Positions 27,014 through 35,949 of a stretch of 64,000 bases of DNA are shown one piece after another. The notes under the pieces were generated by a model. It was not told the origin of the DNA. It saw only the letters and a list, made by a program, of their open reading frames with translations, and did not search any database. The position numbers were made by a program, and so were the translations under genes. The stretch's first letter is position 1. Each line of letters opens with the position of its first letter. The stretch comes from Granulicella paludicola (GTDB lineage Bacteria > Acidobacteriota > Terriglobia > Terriglobales > Acidobacteriaceae), in assembly GCF_025685545.1 (NCBI RefSeq), contig NZ_JAGSYC010000024.1, positions 558,001 to 622,000 of the forward strand, given 5' to 3'.

Positions 27014-28696
27014 ATGTCTTATCGCCCGTTACGCAATATCAGTCGGTTTGTTCTGGCTGCTTGTGCGGTTACCCTAGGTGCCACCAGCCTCACTGCGCAA
27101 ACCGCGCCCAGCACTGCCATGACTGGCCCCAATCCTTCGCGTGTAGACATCTTTATGGGCTACTCGTACTTCGGCGCGCACGGTCAGGTCAAGCCTTTTG
27201 GCCTGCCTTACTCCTCGGTCGATGAGGGTGCAATCGGCAGCGGTGCTTACTACTTTAACAAGTACGTCGGCGGCGAAGTTGCCTTCATCGCGAACCCGAA
27301 CGGCAACAACGACGGCCTGTATGGCGCTTATGCCGGTCCCATCTTCCGCGCTCCGATGCAGAACTTCACGCTCTTCGCGCACGGCCTCGCTGGCGGCGTA
27401 AAGATCGCCGGACCGAACAACAGCACCAGTGCTGCTCTGTTTGAGCACGAGCCCTACACCTGGGGCCCTGGACTGCTGGTGGGCGGCGGTATGGACTATG
27501 ACCTGCCCTTCTTTCATCACCGCCTCGGTCTGCGCCTGTTTGAGGCTGACTACCGCTACATCCACGCTGACTTCGGTCCTGCAGGCACGATCCCGACCGG
27601 CGGCGTTCTTGGCGGCCGTGCAAACATCGGCGCAGCTGAGTTGAGCTCCGGTCTTCTCTTGCACTTCGGTAGCATCCTTCCTCCGCCGCAGGTCACCTAC
27701 ACCTGCGCTGTGACGGCTCCGACCGGTGCTATCTACCCGGGTGACCCTGTCACGGTAACGGGAACGGCTGCGAACCTGGATCCCAAGAAGCCTGCCACCT
27801 ACGCATGGACGGCTGATGGCGGTGCTAAGGTCTCTGGCACCTCCAGTGTGGCTGCTGTCGATACCGCTGGCCTCGCGCCGGGTACCTACGCAGTCAAGGG
27901 TCACGTGGAATATGGCAAGAAGCCGTACGCAATGGCTGACTGCTCGGTTCCTGTAACCATCAGCGCTCCGCTGCCTCCGACGGTCTCCTGCTCGGCTAAT
28001 CCGTCGACCGTGAAGCCTGGCGATTCGTCCACTATCACGGCAAGCGGCAGCAGCCCCGAAGGCTACCCGCTGACCTACAGCTATTCGTCGACTGCCGGCA
28101 CCATCAACGGCAACACGTCGTCGGCTACGCTCTCTACCTCTGGCGCAGCGCCGGGTACCATCACGGTCACCTGCAACGTCGTAGACAGCAAGGGTATGAC
28201 CGCTTCGCAGCAGACTACGGTAACGGTTGAGGCTCCTCCGGCTCCCCCGGCACCGCAGGCAACAGCTTTGTGCAGCATCAACTTCGACCGCGACAAGCGC
28301 CGCCCGACGCGCGTTGACAACGAGGCTAAGGCTTGCCTCGATGACATCGCTCTCACGGCTCAGCGTCAGGCAGATGCCAAGCTCGCCATTACCGGTAACT
28401 CCGAGCCCGTAAAGATCATGGGCAAGAGCACCCCGCGTAAGGAAGAGATGGCAACGAAGGAAGCGACCAAGAAGGCTGCTGAGCGCGCTGTCAATGAGAA
28501 GGCTTACCTGGTTGGCGAGAAGGGCATCGATGCTTCGCGCATCTCTGTCTACACCGGCACCGCAGGCACCAACTCTGCTTCGACCATGCTGATCCCGGCT
28601 GGCGCAACGCTTGACATGACGGGCATCACGCCGGTCGATGAGAGCGCTGTCAAGGCCATCCCCCGCTCGGGTATGGGCATGAAGCACAAGAAGTAA
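27014..28696 (+). CDS. OmpA-like outer membrane protein with Ig-like linker
   Basis: 560 residues from ATG 27014, with GGAGG 8 nt upstream. A signal peptide (ending SLTAQ) precedes an eight-strand-barrel-like part (DIFMGYSYFGAHGQ through ELSSGLLLHFGS). Two Ig-like domains follow, then a C-terminal OmpA-type region (CSINFDRDKRRPTRVDNEA) that should bind peptidoglycan. The last 40 residues diverge from the OmpA consensus. Such proteins anchor the outer membrane to the cell wall. It is followed by a strong terminator, so it is probably transcribed alone. Confidence 0.85.
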   Translation: MSYRPLRNISRFVLAACAVTLGATSLTAQTAPSTAMTGPNPSRVDIFMGYSYFGAHGQVKPFGLPYSSVDEGAIGSGAYYFNKYVGGEVAFIANPNGNNDGLYGAYAGPIFRAPMQNFTLFAHGLAGGVKIAGPNNSTSAALFEHEPYTWGPGLLVGGGMDYDLPFFHHRLGLRLFEADYRYIHADFGPAGTIPTGGVLGGRANIGAAELSSGLLLHFGSILPPPQVTYTCAVTAPTGAIYPGDPVTVTGTAANLDPKKPATYAWTADGGAKVSGTSSVAAVDTAGLAPGTYAVKGHVEYGKKPYAMADCSVPVTISAPLPPTVSCSANPSTVKPGDSSTITASGSSPEGYPLTYSYSSTAGTINGNTSSATLSTSGAAPGTITVTCNVVDSKGMTASQQTTVTVEAPPAPPAPQATALCSINFDRDKRRPTRVDNEAKACLDDIALTAQRQADAKLAITGNSEPVKIMGKSTPRKEEMATKEATKKAAERAVNEKAYLVGEKGIDASRISVYTGTAGTNSASTMLIPAGATLDMTGITPVDESAVKAIPRSGMGMKHKK

Positions 28697-28710
28697 ACGA
28701 AGCTGCAACC

Positions 28711-28743
28711 GAAGGCCGGCTGGGACTCTCCCAGCCGGCCTTC
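28711..28743 (+). terminator. Rho-independent terminator after the OmpA-like gene
   Basis: A perfect 15-bp stem (28711-28725 with 28729-28743), 3-nt loop, followed by TTCTTTT. Confidence 0.9.
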
Positions 28744-28844
28744 TTCTTTTGTGGATGGCCTCGCTCGCCGATGTACCGGAATCTGTACAACTCCGCACCT
28801 CTGGAGGGCTGGCTTGCGATAGCCTGTTTGTTGGGAGAATCTTG

Positions 28845-30902
28845 TTGAACGTGCGCGCTTTTCGTCTATCGGCTGTTGCCTCACTGTTTTTATCTGTCTC
28901 GGCGTCGCTTTATGCTGAGGTCAGTTGGTTTCCCCTCGGGCCGTTCGGCGGCGATGCCCGCGCGTTCGCGGCGGATCCCCGCGACGCAAAGCATATCTAT
29001 CTCGGCACAGCGACGGGCTGGGTTTATGACTCGCATGATGGGGGAATTACCTGGAAGCGCGTGGCCCAGATCGCCCATCGCAACGACCTTGTGATCGACC
29101 ACATCCTCGCCGACACAAAGGATCCGCTTCGCCTGATCGTTGGCGGATTCACGCCGGAACATCCTGATGGAGGTCTCTGGATCAGCGAAGATGGTGGCCA
29201 GAACTGGTACGCGCAGGCGGAGATGCACGGCCAGGCCGTCCTGTCCCTCGCACGCTCGGCGAGCGATCCCCAGATCTTGATTGCAGGTACGCTTCGTGGC
29301 GTCTTCCGCTCAAAGGACAATGGCACACACTGGAGCCAAATCAGCCCTCCGGCCAGCACCGAAATTCATGAGGTGGAGTCGATCGCCATTGATCCGACTA
29401 ATCCCGAGGTGATCTATGCGGGGACCTGGCATCTGCCTTGGAAGACCATAGATGGCGGAGCGCATTGGGAAAACATCAAGAATGGCATCATCGACGATTC
29501 GGATGTGTTCTCGATCATCATCGACCCGACGCAGCCTAAGGTCGTCTACGCAAGCGCATGTTCAGGCATCTACAAGAGTCTGAACGCTGCGGGCGAATTT
29601 AAGAAGGTTCAAGGGATTCCATCGACGGCGCGCCGCACGCGCAAGCTGGCGCAGGACCCCAAGCATCTGAACACGGTCTACGCTGGCACCACGGAAGGCC
29701 TGTATCGCACGCTCGACGGTGGAGAGCACTGGAGCCGTCTCACCGGCCCGGAGCTTATCGTCAACGACGTGTATATCGATCCCGAAAACCCTGACCACGT
29801 ACTGCTCGCGACCGATCGTGGCGGCGTTCTCGCGAGCGAAAACGCTGGCGAGAGCTTTCATAGTTCAAATGGCGGGTTCTCCGCGCGACAGATCATTGCG
29901 TATGCCTCCGATCCGCACAATCCTGCGCGTCTCTATGTGGGAGTTGTGAACGATAAGGAGGTTGGCGGTGTCTTCACCAGCTCCAACGCGGGCCTTAGCT
30001 GGCAGCAGAAGAGCTCCGGCCTCGGCGGTCGCGATGTTTTCAGCCTTGCCGCGACGCAGGATGGCGTGATCCTCGCTGGAACGAACCGAGGCATCTTTCG
30101 CCTGCAGGACGACAACTGGCTGGACACAGGCGTTCTCCATGCGAGTAGCGAGAAACCCCCGGTCGTCGTCGTGGGAGCGAAGGGCGTAGCTGTTCGGCCG
30201 CGGGGCGAAAAATCCGCAGGCGCGAAGAAAGCGGCTGCGGCGGAACATCTTGATGACCTGATCTATACCATCACGCCCGAGGTGAATGCGATCTATGCAG
30301 GCACATCGAACGGTTTGCTGCGCGGCGACGCGTTCGGCAATGGATGGACGCGTGTCTCGTCACTAAAGATGGACGAGGTCCGATATGTAGCGATCGACGG
30401 CCACACGCTGCTGGCTGCGGGGCTAAAGCAGATGCAGGTCTCCAGCAACGCAGGGCAGAGCTGGAAGCCGGTGGAGCTTCCTGCTGGCTTGACGCAGGTT
30501 TCGGCGCTGGCGATCGACGATACGAAGACAATCTGGGTAGGTGGACGCGAAGGGCTCTTCCGGTCGTCGAACCAGGGTGAGTCGTGGCAGCCGACGACTG
30601 GACTGGCGTTGAACGATGTGGATTCCATCTACTTCGACGCTCCAAATCAGCGACTGCTAGTAACGACGGCGCAGTCGAGCTTCGTGTTTGCAGTGCATGT
30701 TCCGGACTACAAGGTGAACTACTGGAATAGTGGCTGGAAGCTGCGGTTTGCCCGTCCGGTTGGCGATCATCTCGTGGCAGCGACGTTGTTCGATGGCGTT
30801 GTCGTGCAGCCGCGGATGGTCGATTCTGCAGTGGCACCGCTGAATCCTGGAACATCTCCCGCTTCGGCTGTTGCTGCGACTGCAATTTCTGCACAGCCGT
30901 AG
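28845..30902 (+). CDS. Secreted BNR/sortilin-type beta-propeller protein
   Basis: 685 residues from TTG 28845, with GGGAGA 6 nt upstream. The start gives LNVRAFRLSAVASLFLSVSASLYAE, a signal peptide. At least eight repeats of the Asp-box/BNR type follow, for example YDSHDGGITWKR, ISEDGGQNWYAQ, YRTLDGGEHWSRL and RSSNQGESWQP. These resemble the Ycf48/VPS10 propellers. The C-terminus has a short Pro/Ala tail. Function is unknown; propellers of this kind are abundant in Acidobacteria and may bind glycans. Confidence 0.8.
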   Translation: MNVRAFRLSAVASLFLSVSASLYAEVSWFPLGPFGGDARAFAADPRDAKHIYLGTATGWVYDSHDGGITWKRVAQIAHRNDLVIDHILADTKDPLRLIVGGFTPEHPDGGLWISEDGGQNWYAQAEMHGQAVLSLARSASDPQILIAGTLRGVFRSKDNGTHWSQISPPASTEIHEVESIAIDPTNPEVIYAGTWHLPWKTIDGGAHWENIKNGIIDDSDVFSIIIDPTQPKVVYASACSGIYKSLNAAGEFKKVQGIPSTARRTRKLAQDPKHLNTVYAGTTEGLYRTLDGGEHWSRLTGPELIVNDVYIDPENPDHVLLATDRGGVLASENAGESFHSSNGGFSARQIIAYASDPHNPARLYVGVVNDKEVGGVFTSSNAGLSWQQKSSGLGGRDVFSLAATQDGVILAGTNRGIFRLQDDNWLDTGVLHASSEKPPVVVVGAKGVAVRPRGEKSAGAKKAAAAEHLDDLIYTITPEVNAIYAGTSNGLLRGDAFGNGWTRVSSLKMDEVRYVAIDGHTLLAAGLKQMQVSSNAGQSWKPVELPAGLTQVSALAIDDTKTIWVGGREGLFRSSNQGESWQPTTGLALNDVDSIYFDAPNQRLLVTTAQSSFVFAVHVPDYKVNYWNSGWKLRFARPVGDHLVAATLFDGVVVQPRMVDSAVAPLNPGTSPASAVAATAISAQP

Positions 30903-30914
30903 CATTGCGCGGTA

Positions 30915-30946
30915 ACAGGTGCGCGTCGGTTGCGATGCGCACCTGT
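30915..30946 (+). terminator. Hairpin between the BNR gene and mqnE
   Basis: A perfect 10-bp stem (ACAGGTGCGC at 30915-30924 with its complement at 30937-30946) and a 12-nt loop, lying 12 nt after the BNR stop. There is no T run, so it is a weak or Rho-assisted terminator candidate. Confidence 0.45.
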
Positions 30947-30966
30947 CGCGGCGGTAGAATAGAGGC

Positions 30967-32118
30967 ATGGCCGCAACGTCCGTAATAACCAGCCCTCGCC
31001 ACAGCTTCCAGACCGATGATCCCGCGCTTGAGCCGATTGCTCGCAAGGTGGAGAACGGTGAACGCCTGACCTTCGACGACGGCCTTGCGCTGTATCGAAC
31101 GGGCGACATTCTTGCGGTTGGCTGGATGGCGAACCTGGTGCGCGAGCGCTTGCATGGCGACATGACGTACTTCAACGTCAACCGCCACATCAATCCCACG
31201 AACATCTGTGTTGCGAGCTGCCGTCTCTGCGCCTTTGGCCGCAAGAAGGGCGAAGCGGACACGTACACGATGGCGCTCGAAGAGGCCTGGGAGACTGCTG
31301 GTAAAGGACTGACCGAAGCGGTGACCGAGTTCCATATTGTGGGCGGTCTTCATCCTGATCTTCCGTACGAATACTACCTCGATCTCGTGAAGGGTTTGAA
31401 GCAGCGCTATCCGCAGGTGCATGTGAAGGCGTTCACGATGGTGGAGATCGCGTTCTATGCGAAGAAGGCGAAGGTGTCGATTGCCGAGGCTATCGACATG
31501 ATGGTTGCGGCAGGCGTCGATTCCTGTCCGGGTGGCGGAGCTGAGATCTTTGCTGACCGCGTTCGGCACATCATCTGTGACCACAAGATCGACGGCTCGG
31601 AGTGGATCGATACGGCTCGGCTGGTGCACAAAGCTGGGCTGCGGTCGAATGCGACAATGCTTTACGGACACATCGAAAACGACGAAGACCGCGTAGACCA
31701 CATGATGAAGCTGCGTGACTTGCAGGACGAGACTGGCGGTTTTCAGACGTTCATTCCGCTGAGCTTTCATCCGGATCACACGGCGCTGAGTCATCTGCCG
31801 AAGTCGACTGGGATGACAGACATTCGGCAGATTGCTGTGAGCCGTTTGCTGCTGGATAACTTCTCGCACATCAAGAGCTACTGGCAGATGGTGACGCCGA
31901 AGATGGCGCAGATCTCGCTGCGATTTGGAGCGGACGATATCGACGGAACCGTGGTGGAAGAGAAGATATATCACGATGCCGGAGCGAAGACGCCGCAAGG
32001 ACTGCGAAGGCAGGATCTGGTGCGACTGATCACCGAAGCTGGCCGCGTGCCGTTCGAGCGCGATACGCTGTATCGCGAGGTGACGCGCAGCGAGGACAGC
32101 TTTACGGTTGCAGTTTAG
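30967..32118 (+). CDS. mqnE: Aminodeoxyfutalosine synthase (radical SAM)
   Basis: A 383-residue radical SAM enzyme of the futalosine menaquinone pathway. It joins the MqnA product (chorismate-derived) with SAM to give aminofutalosine. The cluster motif C-x3-C-x2-C is in NICVASCRLCAFG (C81, C85, C88), followed by EFHIVGGLHPDLPYEYY and KAFTMVEIAF. These distinguish MqnE from its relative MqnC. It implies menaquinone is the respiratory quinone in this organism. No other mqn genes are adjacent. Confidence 0.93.
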   Translation: MAATSVITSPRHSFQTDDPALEPIARKVENGERLTFDDGLALYRTGDILAVGWMANLVRERLHGDMTYFNVNRHINPTNICVASCRLCAFGRKKGEADTYTMALEEAWETAGKGLTEAVTEFHIVGGLHPDLPYEYYLDLVKGLKQRYPQVHVKAFTMVEIAFYAKKAKVSIAEAIDMMVAAGVDSCPGGGAEIFADRVRHIICDHKIDGSEWIDTARLVHKAGLRSNATMLYGHIENDEDRVDHMMKLRDLQDETGGFQTFIPLSFHPDHTALSHLPKSTGMTDIRQIAVSRLLLDNFSHIKSYWQMVTPKMAQISLRFGADDIDGTVVEEKIYHDAGAKTPQGLRRQDLVRLITEAGRVPFERDTLYREVTRSEDSFTVAV

Positions 32119-32143
32119 CTGGCGTTCGTAGTTGGTCCCAAAA

Positions 32144-32173
32144 GCAGGTGCTTCGCTGCGCTCAGGATGACAA
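32144..32173. repeat. Dispersed repeat at the 5' end of the GNAT gene
   Basis: A copy of the GCTTCGCTGCGCTCAGGATG unit. It recurs as CGCGCTGCGCTCAGGATGAC within the GT39 gene (about 34545-34562). It adjoins the GNAT start. Confidence 0.65.
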
Positions 32174-32177
32174 TTCA

Positions 32178-32627
32178 TTGAAGTTGAGAGCTTATCTTCC
32201 GAGCGACCTGGATGCGATGGTTGCTCTCGATGACGTGTGCTTCGAGGCGGAGTTTCGATTCTCGCGGTCGTCGATGCGGCGATTTGCCGAGGTGCAGAAG
32301 GCTCGCGTTGTCATTGCTGAGGAAGACGGCGAGATTGCTGGCTTCTGCATCGTTCATGTGGAGCGAGGCGTTCCTCGCGTCGGTTATGTGGTGACGCTCG
32401 ATGTGGCTTTGGCGTTTCGTCGTCGCGGTCTGGCTAGCTTGATGATGGCTGAAGTCGAGCGACTTGCGGGGGAAGCTGGATGCGAGTTGCTGGGACTTCA
32501 CGTTTGGACCGACAATGCGGCTGCTGTTCGGTTTTATGAGCGAATCGGGTTTGCGTATTCACGGACCGAAGCTGCATTCTATGGCGAAGGTCGTGATGCG
32601 CTGGTGCTGGTGAAGATGCTGGGGTAG
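32178..32627 (+). CDS. GNAT-family N-acetyltransferase
   Basis: About 149 residues from TTG 32178. The upstream part of the open frame (LRCAQDD) is encoded by a dispersed repeat and is unlikely to be native. The GNAT signature is RVGYVVTLDVALAFRRRGLA with the acetyl-CoA loop FRRRGLASLMM, and the C-terminal NAAAVRFYERIGF is typical. The substrate is unknown; the closest style is RimI-like protein N-terminal acetylation. It lies 59 nt after mqnE. Confidence 0.85.
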   Translation: MKLRAYLPSDLDAMVALDDVCFEAEFRFSRSSMRRFAEVQKARVVIAEEDGEIAGFCIVHVERGVPRVGYVVTLDVALAFRRRGLASLMMAEVERLAGEAGCELLGLHVWTDNAAAVRFYERIGFAYSRTEAAFYGEGRDALVLVKMLG

Positions 32628-33198
32628 CTACCCCTCCCCCCATACTTTTGGGGTCAAAGTTTTCATTGCAGGGTGGTTAGGTCTGGCTTTCGGTGGCCTA
32701 AGGGTGCATCGAGATTGGCGAGTCCAAAGGCGGCGTTGCGCCCTTTTTCTCAAGCTCTAATTTAAGTATAGCTCGCTGAGCCAGCGAATATGCATTTGTT
32801 TTTAGGGGTGTAAGTGGTCTAAAGTCAATGGTTTGAGGTGTGGTGGCGGAGGTTGGGGGCTTGACAGCAATTTGGGCGGCGGGCGTCGCGACTGGCAGCG
32901 AACTCATGCCCCTGAAGCCAGCGGTCGAGGGAGCGCATCGGGTTTAGTTTAGCTGGCGGTGAGGGTGGTGGCAGTGTCGAGGAAGGCAAGTCAGTCGTTT
33001 CGCTTCGCTACACTCCGGCCTGCGGCAGCAAGGAAACACGCGTTGGGTGGGGCGTTGATGGCACGGCTGAAGCCGTGCCCCTTCGATGGTGGCGGTGTGG
33101 GTGGCATCCTGCGGACCCACATCTCGCAAGGGAAACGTAGACGCAGATTCCCTTCGGGAATGACAAGGAAAAATGAGGCTAACGACAGTGACTCGAGG
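32628..33198. repeat. Gene-free repeat-rich stretch
   Basis: About 570 bp with no convincing gene. It contains the 32755-32870 repeat copy, a hairpin GGCACGGC-TGAA-GCCGTGCC at 33060-33079 (a type common in acidobacteria), and a GCAGATTCCCTTCGGGAATG unit at about 33143-33165 related to the repeats in lon and at 6.8 kb. Confidence 0.6.
32755..32870 (-). repeat. Dispersed intergenic repeat, copy 2
   Basis: The reverse complement begins TGCTGTCAAGCCCCC and ends AGCTATACTTAAATTAGAG, in the same order as the 9564-9673 copy. Shared blocks are AAAAACAAATGCATATTCGC against AATAAAAATGCATGTTCGC, and GCGAGCTATACTTAAA against GCTAGCTATAATTAAA. Confidence 0.65.
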
Positions 33199-35061
33199 TC
33201 AGTGGATGAGGCGGGCTTCGTAGCTTCGGTTGAAGCGGAGGACGGCGGCCCATTCGCCGTGCTGGTCGAAGTTGGCTACGACGGTGCCGCCGAGGAGGGT
33301 GGCGATCTCCTGCGGGGTGAGGTCGTGGCTGGTGGCGAAGGCTCGGCCTCGGGGGGTGTTGGGGTGGGCGATGAGGTAGCGGCGGAGGTTGGGGTCGACG
33401 AAGTGGGTGGTGAAGACGATGGCGGTATCGTAGCTGGCGATGCCGGTGTTGGCTGTCTCGGCGACGAAGGGCTGCAGCGAGGGGCGGGTGAAGTCTTCGA
33501 GGGCGACGGCCTTGATGGGGTGCTGGACGTAGCCGAGTTCGGGTTTGAAGAGGTCGGTGGTGACGGGCCAGGCGGTGAGGACGGTCGCGGTGGGGTAGTG
33601 CTGAGCGACGTAGTCGATGGCCTGCTGGTGGGCGACGATCATGTCGCGGTAGGTGAGGCTGTCTTCGGGGGCGAAGGCGGTGGGCGGGTTGATCCACCAG
33701 GCGGAGATGAAGGCCAGAGCTGTGACGGCGGTGAAGGCTGCGGCGTAGTGCGTGCGCTGCTGCCAGAGGTAGACGCAGAGGAGCAGGATCAGCGGGTAGA
33801 TGGGGAGGAGATAGCGCGTGAGGAGGGCTCCGCCGAGGATGGAAAAGGCGAGCCAGTTGGAGAGGATGAGGAGGCAGGGAACGGGGAATAGGGAGTAGGG
33901 AGAAGGGAGTGCGCTCGCGCCTTCGGCGCTCGCTCTTGCAAGTGCGGGGGGCCCTCCACTATGGCCTGCGGCCTCCGGTTGAGATGACAGCTTATTTCCA
34001 CTGGAGCGGGTGGGGCGTTTTGGGAGGAAGAGGCAGGCGAGGGCGAGGAGGATGGGGAGCCAGATGTTGCGCTGCCAGAAGAGGTGGACGAAGCGGTAGC
34101 GGATGGCCTGGAAGATGTGGGCGGCGGTGAAGTTGGCGGTGGCGTTGTAGCGGAGATATTCGGGATTGCCGAAGGTGAAGCCGGTCATGTGGTGGTGGAA
34201 GGCGTACCAGAGAACCAGCGGGAGCAGCGGGAAGCTGAGGGCGGCGAGCCAGCGGAGGTGTGTCCGGCGCTGGGAGGGGTTGCGGAAGAGGAGATAGAGC
34301 TCGAGCGCGGCCAGGGTGGCTGGCTCGAGGATGGCGGTTTCTTTGGAGAGGGCGGCGAGGGCGAAGAGGAGGGCGACAGGGAGAAGGGAGTAGGGAGTAG
34401 GGAGTACGCTTCCGCTTGCGGCGCTTGCTGCTGCAACTGCAGGTCTCTCCACTTTCCCTTCGGCGCGCTTCGCTTGCTCAGGGTCCGGTCGAGATGACCT
34501 ATCTGTGGGGATTGCTGGAGCAGGTCCTTCGACTTCGCGCTGCGCGCTGCGCTCAGGATGACAAGGTTCGAGAGGGGAGGTGAACCACACAGCTTGCGGA
34601 AGGTAGAGGGCGAAGGCCCAGAGGGTGAAGGCTGCGGCGAAGATGTCGGCGTGGGCGAGGGTGGATTGGGTGTACCAGATGGGGTAGACGGCGGTGAGGA
34701 GGGTGACGGTGCAGGCGGCGGTGGGGCCGAGAAGACTCTGGGTGAGGCGAAGTACGGCGAGGAGGGCGGCGGCGGCGAAGGCGCAGACGATGAGGCGCGT
34801 CGCGAGGATGTGGAAGCCGGTGAGGTGCCAGAGGGTGCCGAGGACGACGTTCGGCAGCGGCGGGTGGGCGTTGGTGAAGTGCGGGACGAGCCAGCCGTGG
34901 TGGTAGAAGTCGAGGGCGGCTGGGATGTAGTAGCCACCTTCGTCCCAGAAGTAGGGGAGGCGGAGGAGGGTGAGGTGGGTGAGCGCGACCGCAATGAAGA
35001 ACAGGGGGAAGAGGAACGAAGAGCGAACTGAGACAAGGCGGGTTGCGGCGCGGTGGAGCAC
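33199..35061 (-). CDS. GT39-type membrane glycosyltransferase interrupted by repeat-derived inserts
   Basis: A 620-residue multi-spanning protein of the ArnT/PMT (GT39) type. LPYFWDEGGYYIPA carries the acidic pair of the first periplasmic loop that binds the polyprenyl-phosphate sugar; HFTNAHPPLPNVVLG follows. Two cytoplasmic-style loops are not native: residues about 165-228 (CHPERSAQREVEGP to PTPYSLLPV) and about 350-396 (SSQPEAAGHSGGPP to PSPYSLFPV). Both are translated dispersed repeats kept in frame between membrane helices. The acceptor is unknown. A leftward terminator follows the downstream DUF3467 gene, not this one. Confidence 0.85.
   Translation of the reverse strand: MLHRAATRLVSVRSSFLFPLFFIAVALTHLTLLRLPYFWDEGGYYIPAALDFYHHGWLVPHFTNAHPPLPNVVLGTLWHLTGFHILATRLIVCAFAAAALLAVLRLTQSLLGPTAACTVTLLTAVYPIWYTQSTLAHADIFAAAFTLWAFALYLPQAVWFTSPLEPCHPERSAQREVEGPAPAIPTDRSSRPDPEQAKRAEGKVERPAVAAASAASGSVLPTPYSLLPVALLFALAALSKETAILEPATLAALELYLLFRNPSQRRTHLRWLAALSFPLLPLVLWYAFHHHMTGFTFGNPEYLRYNATANFTAAHIFQAIRYRFVHLFWQRNIWLPILLALACLFLPKRPTRSSGNKLSSQPEAAGHSGGPPALARASAEGASALPSPYSLFPVPCLLILSNWLAFSILGGALLTRYLLPIYPLILLLCVYLWQQRTHYAAAFTAVTALAFISAWWINPPTAFAPEDSLTYRDMIVAHQQAIDYVAQHYPTATVLTAWPVTTDLFKPELGYVQHPIKAVALEDFTRPSLQPFVAETANTGIASYDTAIVFTTHFVDPNLRRYLIAHPNTPRGRAFATSHDLTPQEIATLLGGTVVANFDQHGEWAAVLRFNRSYEARLIH
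33875..34014 (-). repeat. In-frame repeat insert 2 in the GT39 gene
   Basis: Contains GGGGAATAGGGAGTAGGGAG (about 33884-33903) and GGCCTCCGGTTGAGATGACA. The first recurs at 43110-43135 and about 34380-34408, the second resembles 34478-34495. Translated it gives residues about 350-396 of the glycosyltransferase. Confidence 0.75.
34378..34569 (-). repeat. In-frame repeat insert 1 in the GT39 gene
   Basis: A composite of the AGGGAGTAGGGAGTAGGG unit, GGTCCGGTCGAGATGACC and GCGCTGCGCTCAGGATGACA. It gives residues about 165-228 of the protein, a stretch rich in Pro, Arg and Glu between membrane helices. Confidence 0.75.
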
Positions 35062-35276
35062 GTGGGGCTGACCTCGAGGGAAAGCTCCATTTTAGTGGAG
35101 GGTAAGAAGAGTGAGGGTTTGTGGAGGTGTGGACGGTGTTCATCCCACCCATCCGCGAGGAAGCTGCGTATGGATGGGGCACCCGGCACCCGGGCGTTAA
35201 GGCGGGACCGGGTTTTGTTCAGCGTAAAGCTAAGAGTGTGTGAGCGAGGAGTGGACGTCGGTTGTGAGAACGAGAA

Positions 35277-35300
35277 AGCCCGACCTTGTTCGGTCGGGCT
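35277..35300 (-). terminator. Leftward terminator after the DUF3467 gene
   Basis: A perfect 9-bp stem (35277-35285 with 35292-35300, AGCCCGACC) and a 6-nt loop, 26 nt beyond the DUF3467 stop. On the minus strand it is followed by TTCTCG. Confidence 0.6.
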
Positions 35301-35325
35301 GTGTGAGCGCGGTGGATGAAGAGAG

Positions 35326-35646
35326 TTAGTGGATGGGGCCGCCGGGGATGATCTGGAGGGGGGCATTCGGCTGCGGGGTGTCGAGCGAGATGGGGCCGAA
35401 GGTTTCCTCGTACTGGGCCAGGTTGTGGGAGAGGATGTTGTGCAAGGCCTTGGCCTGCTGCGGGCTGAGATAGATGCCCTGAAAATTTTCGACAGAAACC
35501 TCTTCAGGAGATTGACTGCTGAGCGTTCCGAAGACGAGCATGAAGTCCCAGACGGAGAGGCGGACCTGGACGCTGTTGGCGTAGGAGTCGCGGTAGTCGG
35601 GAGTTTTGGAAAGAGTGATGCGCGGTTCGGGACGTGCCTGGCTCAT
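35326..35646 (-). CDS. DUF3467 domain protein
   Basis: 106 residues from ATG 35646 (MSQARPEPRITL); the longer open frame runs into the tRNA and is not coding. The domain reads YANSVQVRLSVWDFMLVFGT then IYLSPQQAKALHNILSHNLA and YEETFG, matching the DUF3467 pattern. Function is unknown. It lies just downstream (leftward) of tRNA-Leu. Confidence 0.85.
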   Translation of the reverse strand: MSQARPEPRITLSKTPDYRDSYANSVQVRLSVWDFMLVFGTLSSQSPEEVSVENFQGIYLSPQQAKALHNILSHNLAQYEETFGPISLDTPQPNAPLQIIPGGPIH

Positions 35647-35675
35647 GAGCTTGGGTTTCCTGGGCTTTAAGAGGT

Positions 35676-35757
35676 TGGTGCGGGAGGGGGGACTCGAACC
35701 CCCACGCCGGAGCACAGGCTTCTAAGACCTGCGTGTCTGCCATTTCACCACTCCCGC
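35676..35757 (-). tRNA. tRNA-Leu (anticodon UAG)
   Basis: On the minus strand the acceptor arm GCGGGAG (35757-35751) pairs with CTCCCGC (35686-35680). The anticodon loop CTTAGAA sits in stem CAGGT/GCCTG, giving anticodon TAG, which reads CUA and other CUN codons. The TPsiC arm GGGGGTTCGAGTCCCCC and an encoded CCA end are present. Confidence 0.93.
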
Positions 35758-35949
35758 AATGGGTCTAGGCTATCAACAAAGCAGGGTGTAGGGAATAGGG
35801 CGCTGGGAATAGGCGTGGAAAGGTGGGAGCAGCATCCTATTTGGAGGGCGCGGATGGCCGATGAAGTGGGGATGGACTGAGGGTGAGTTTGCGACGGATG
35901 CGGGTTGTAGTGCATCCTATACAAGAAAGTTGATAAAGGGACACTCAAC

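Noticed and set aside
27074-28798. A 574-residue leftward open frame over the OmpA-like gene
   Set aside because: The sense strand has a signal peptide, ribosome site and terminator; the antisense frame crosses the terminator.
30271-32178. A 635-residue leftward open frame
   Set aside because: It lies wholly antisense to the BNR gene and mqnE and opens with a translated dispersed repeat (NCHPERSEAPAF).
32698-32907. A 69-residue leftward open frame in the repeat-rich spacer
   Set aside because: It overlaps the dispersed repeat and has low-complexity Pro/Thr composition without a ribosome site.
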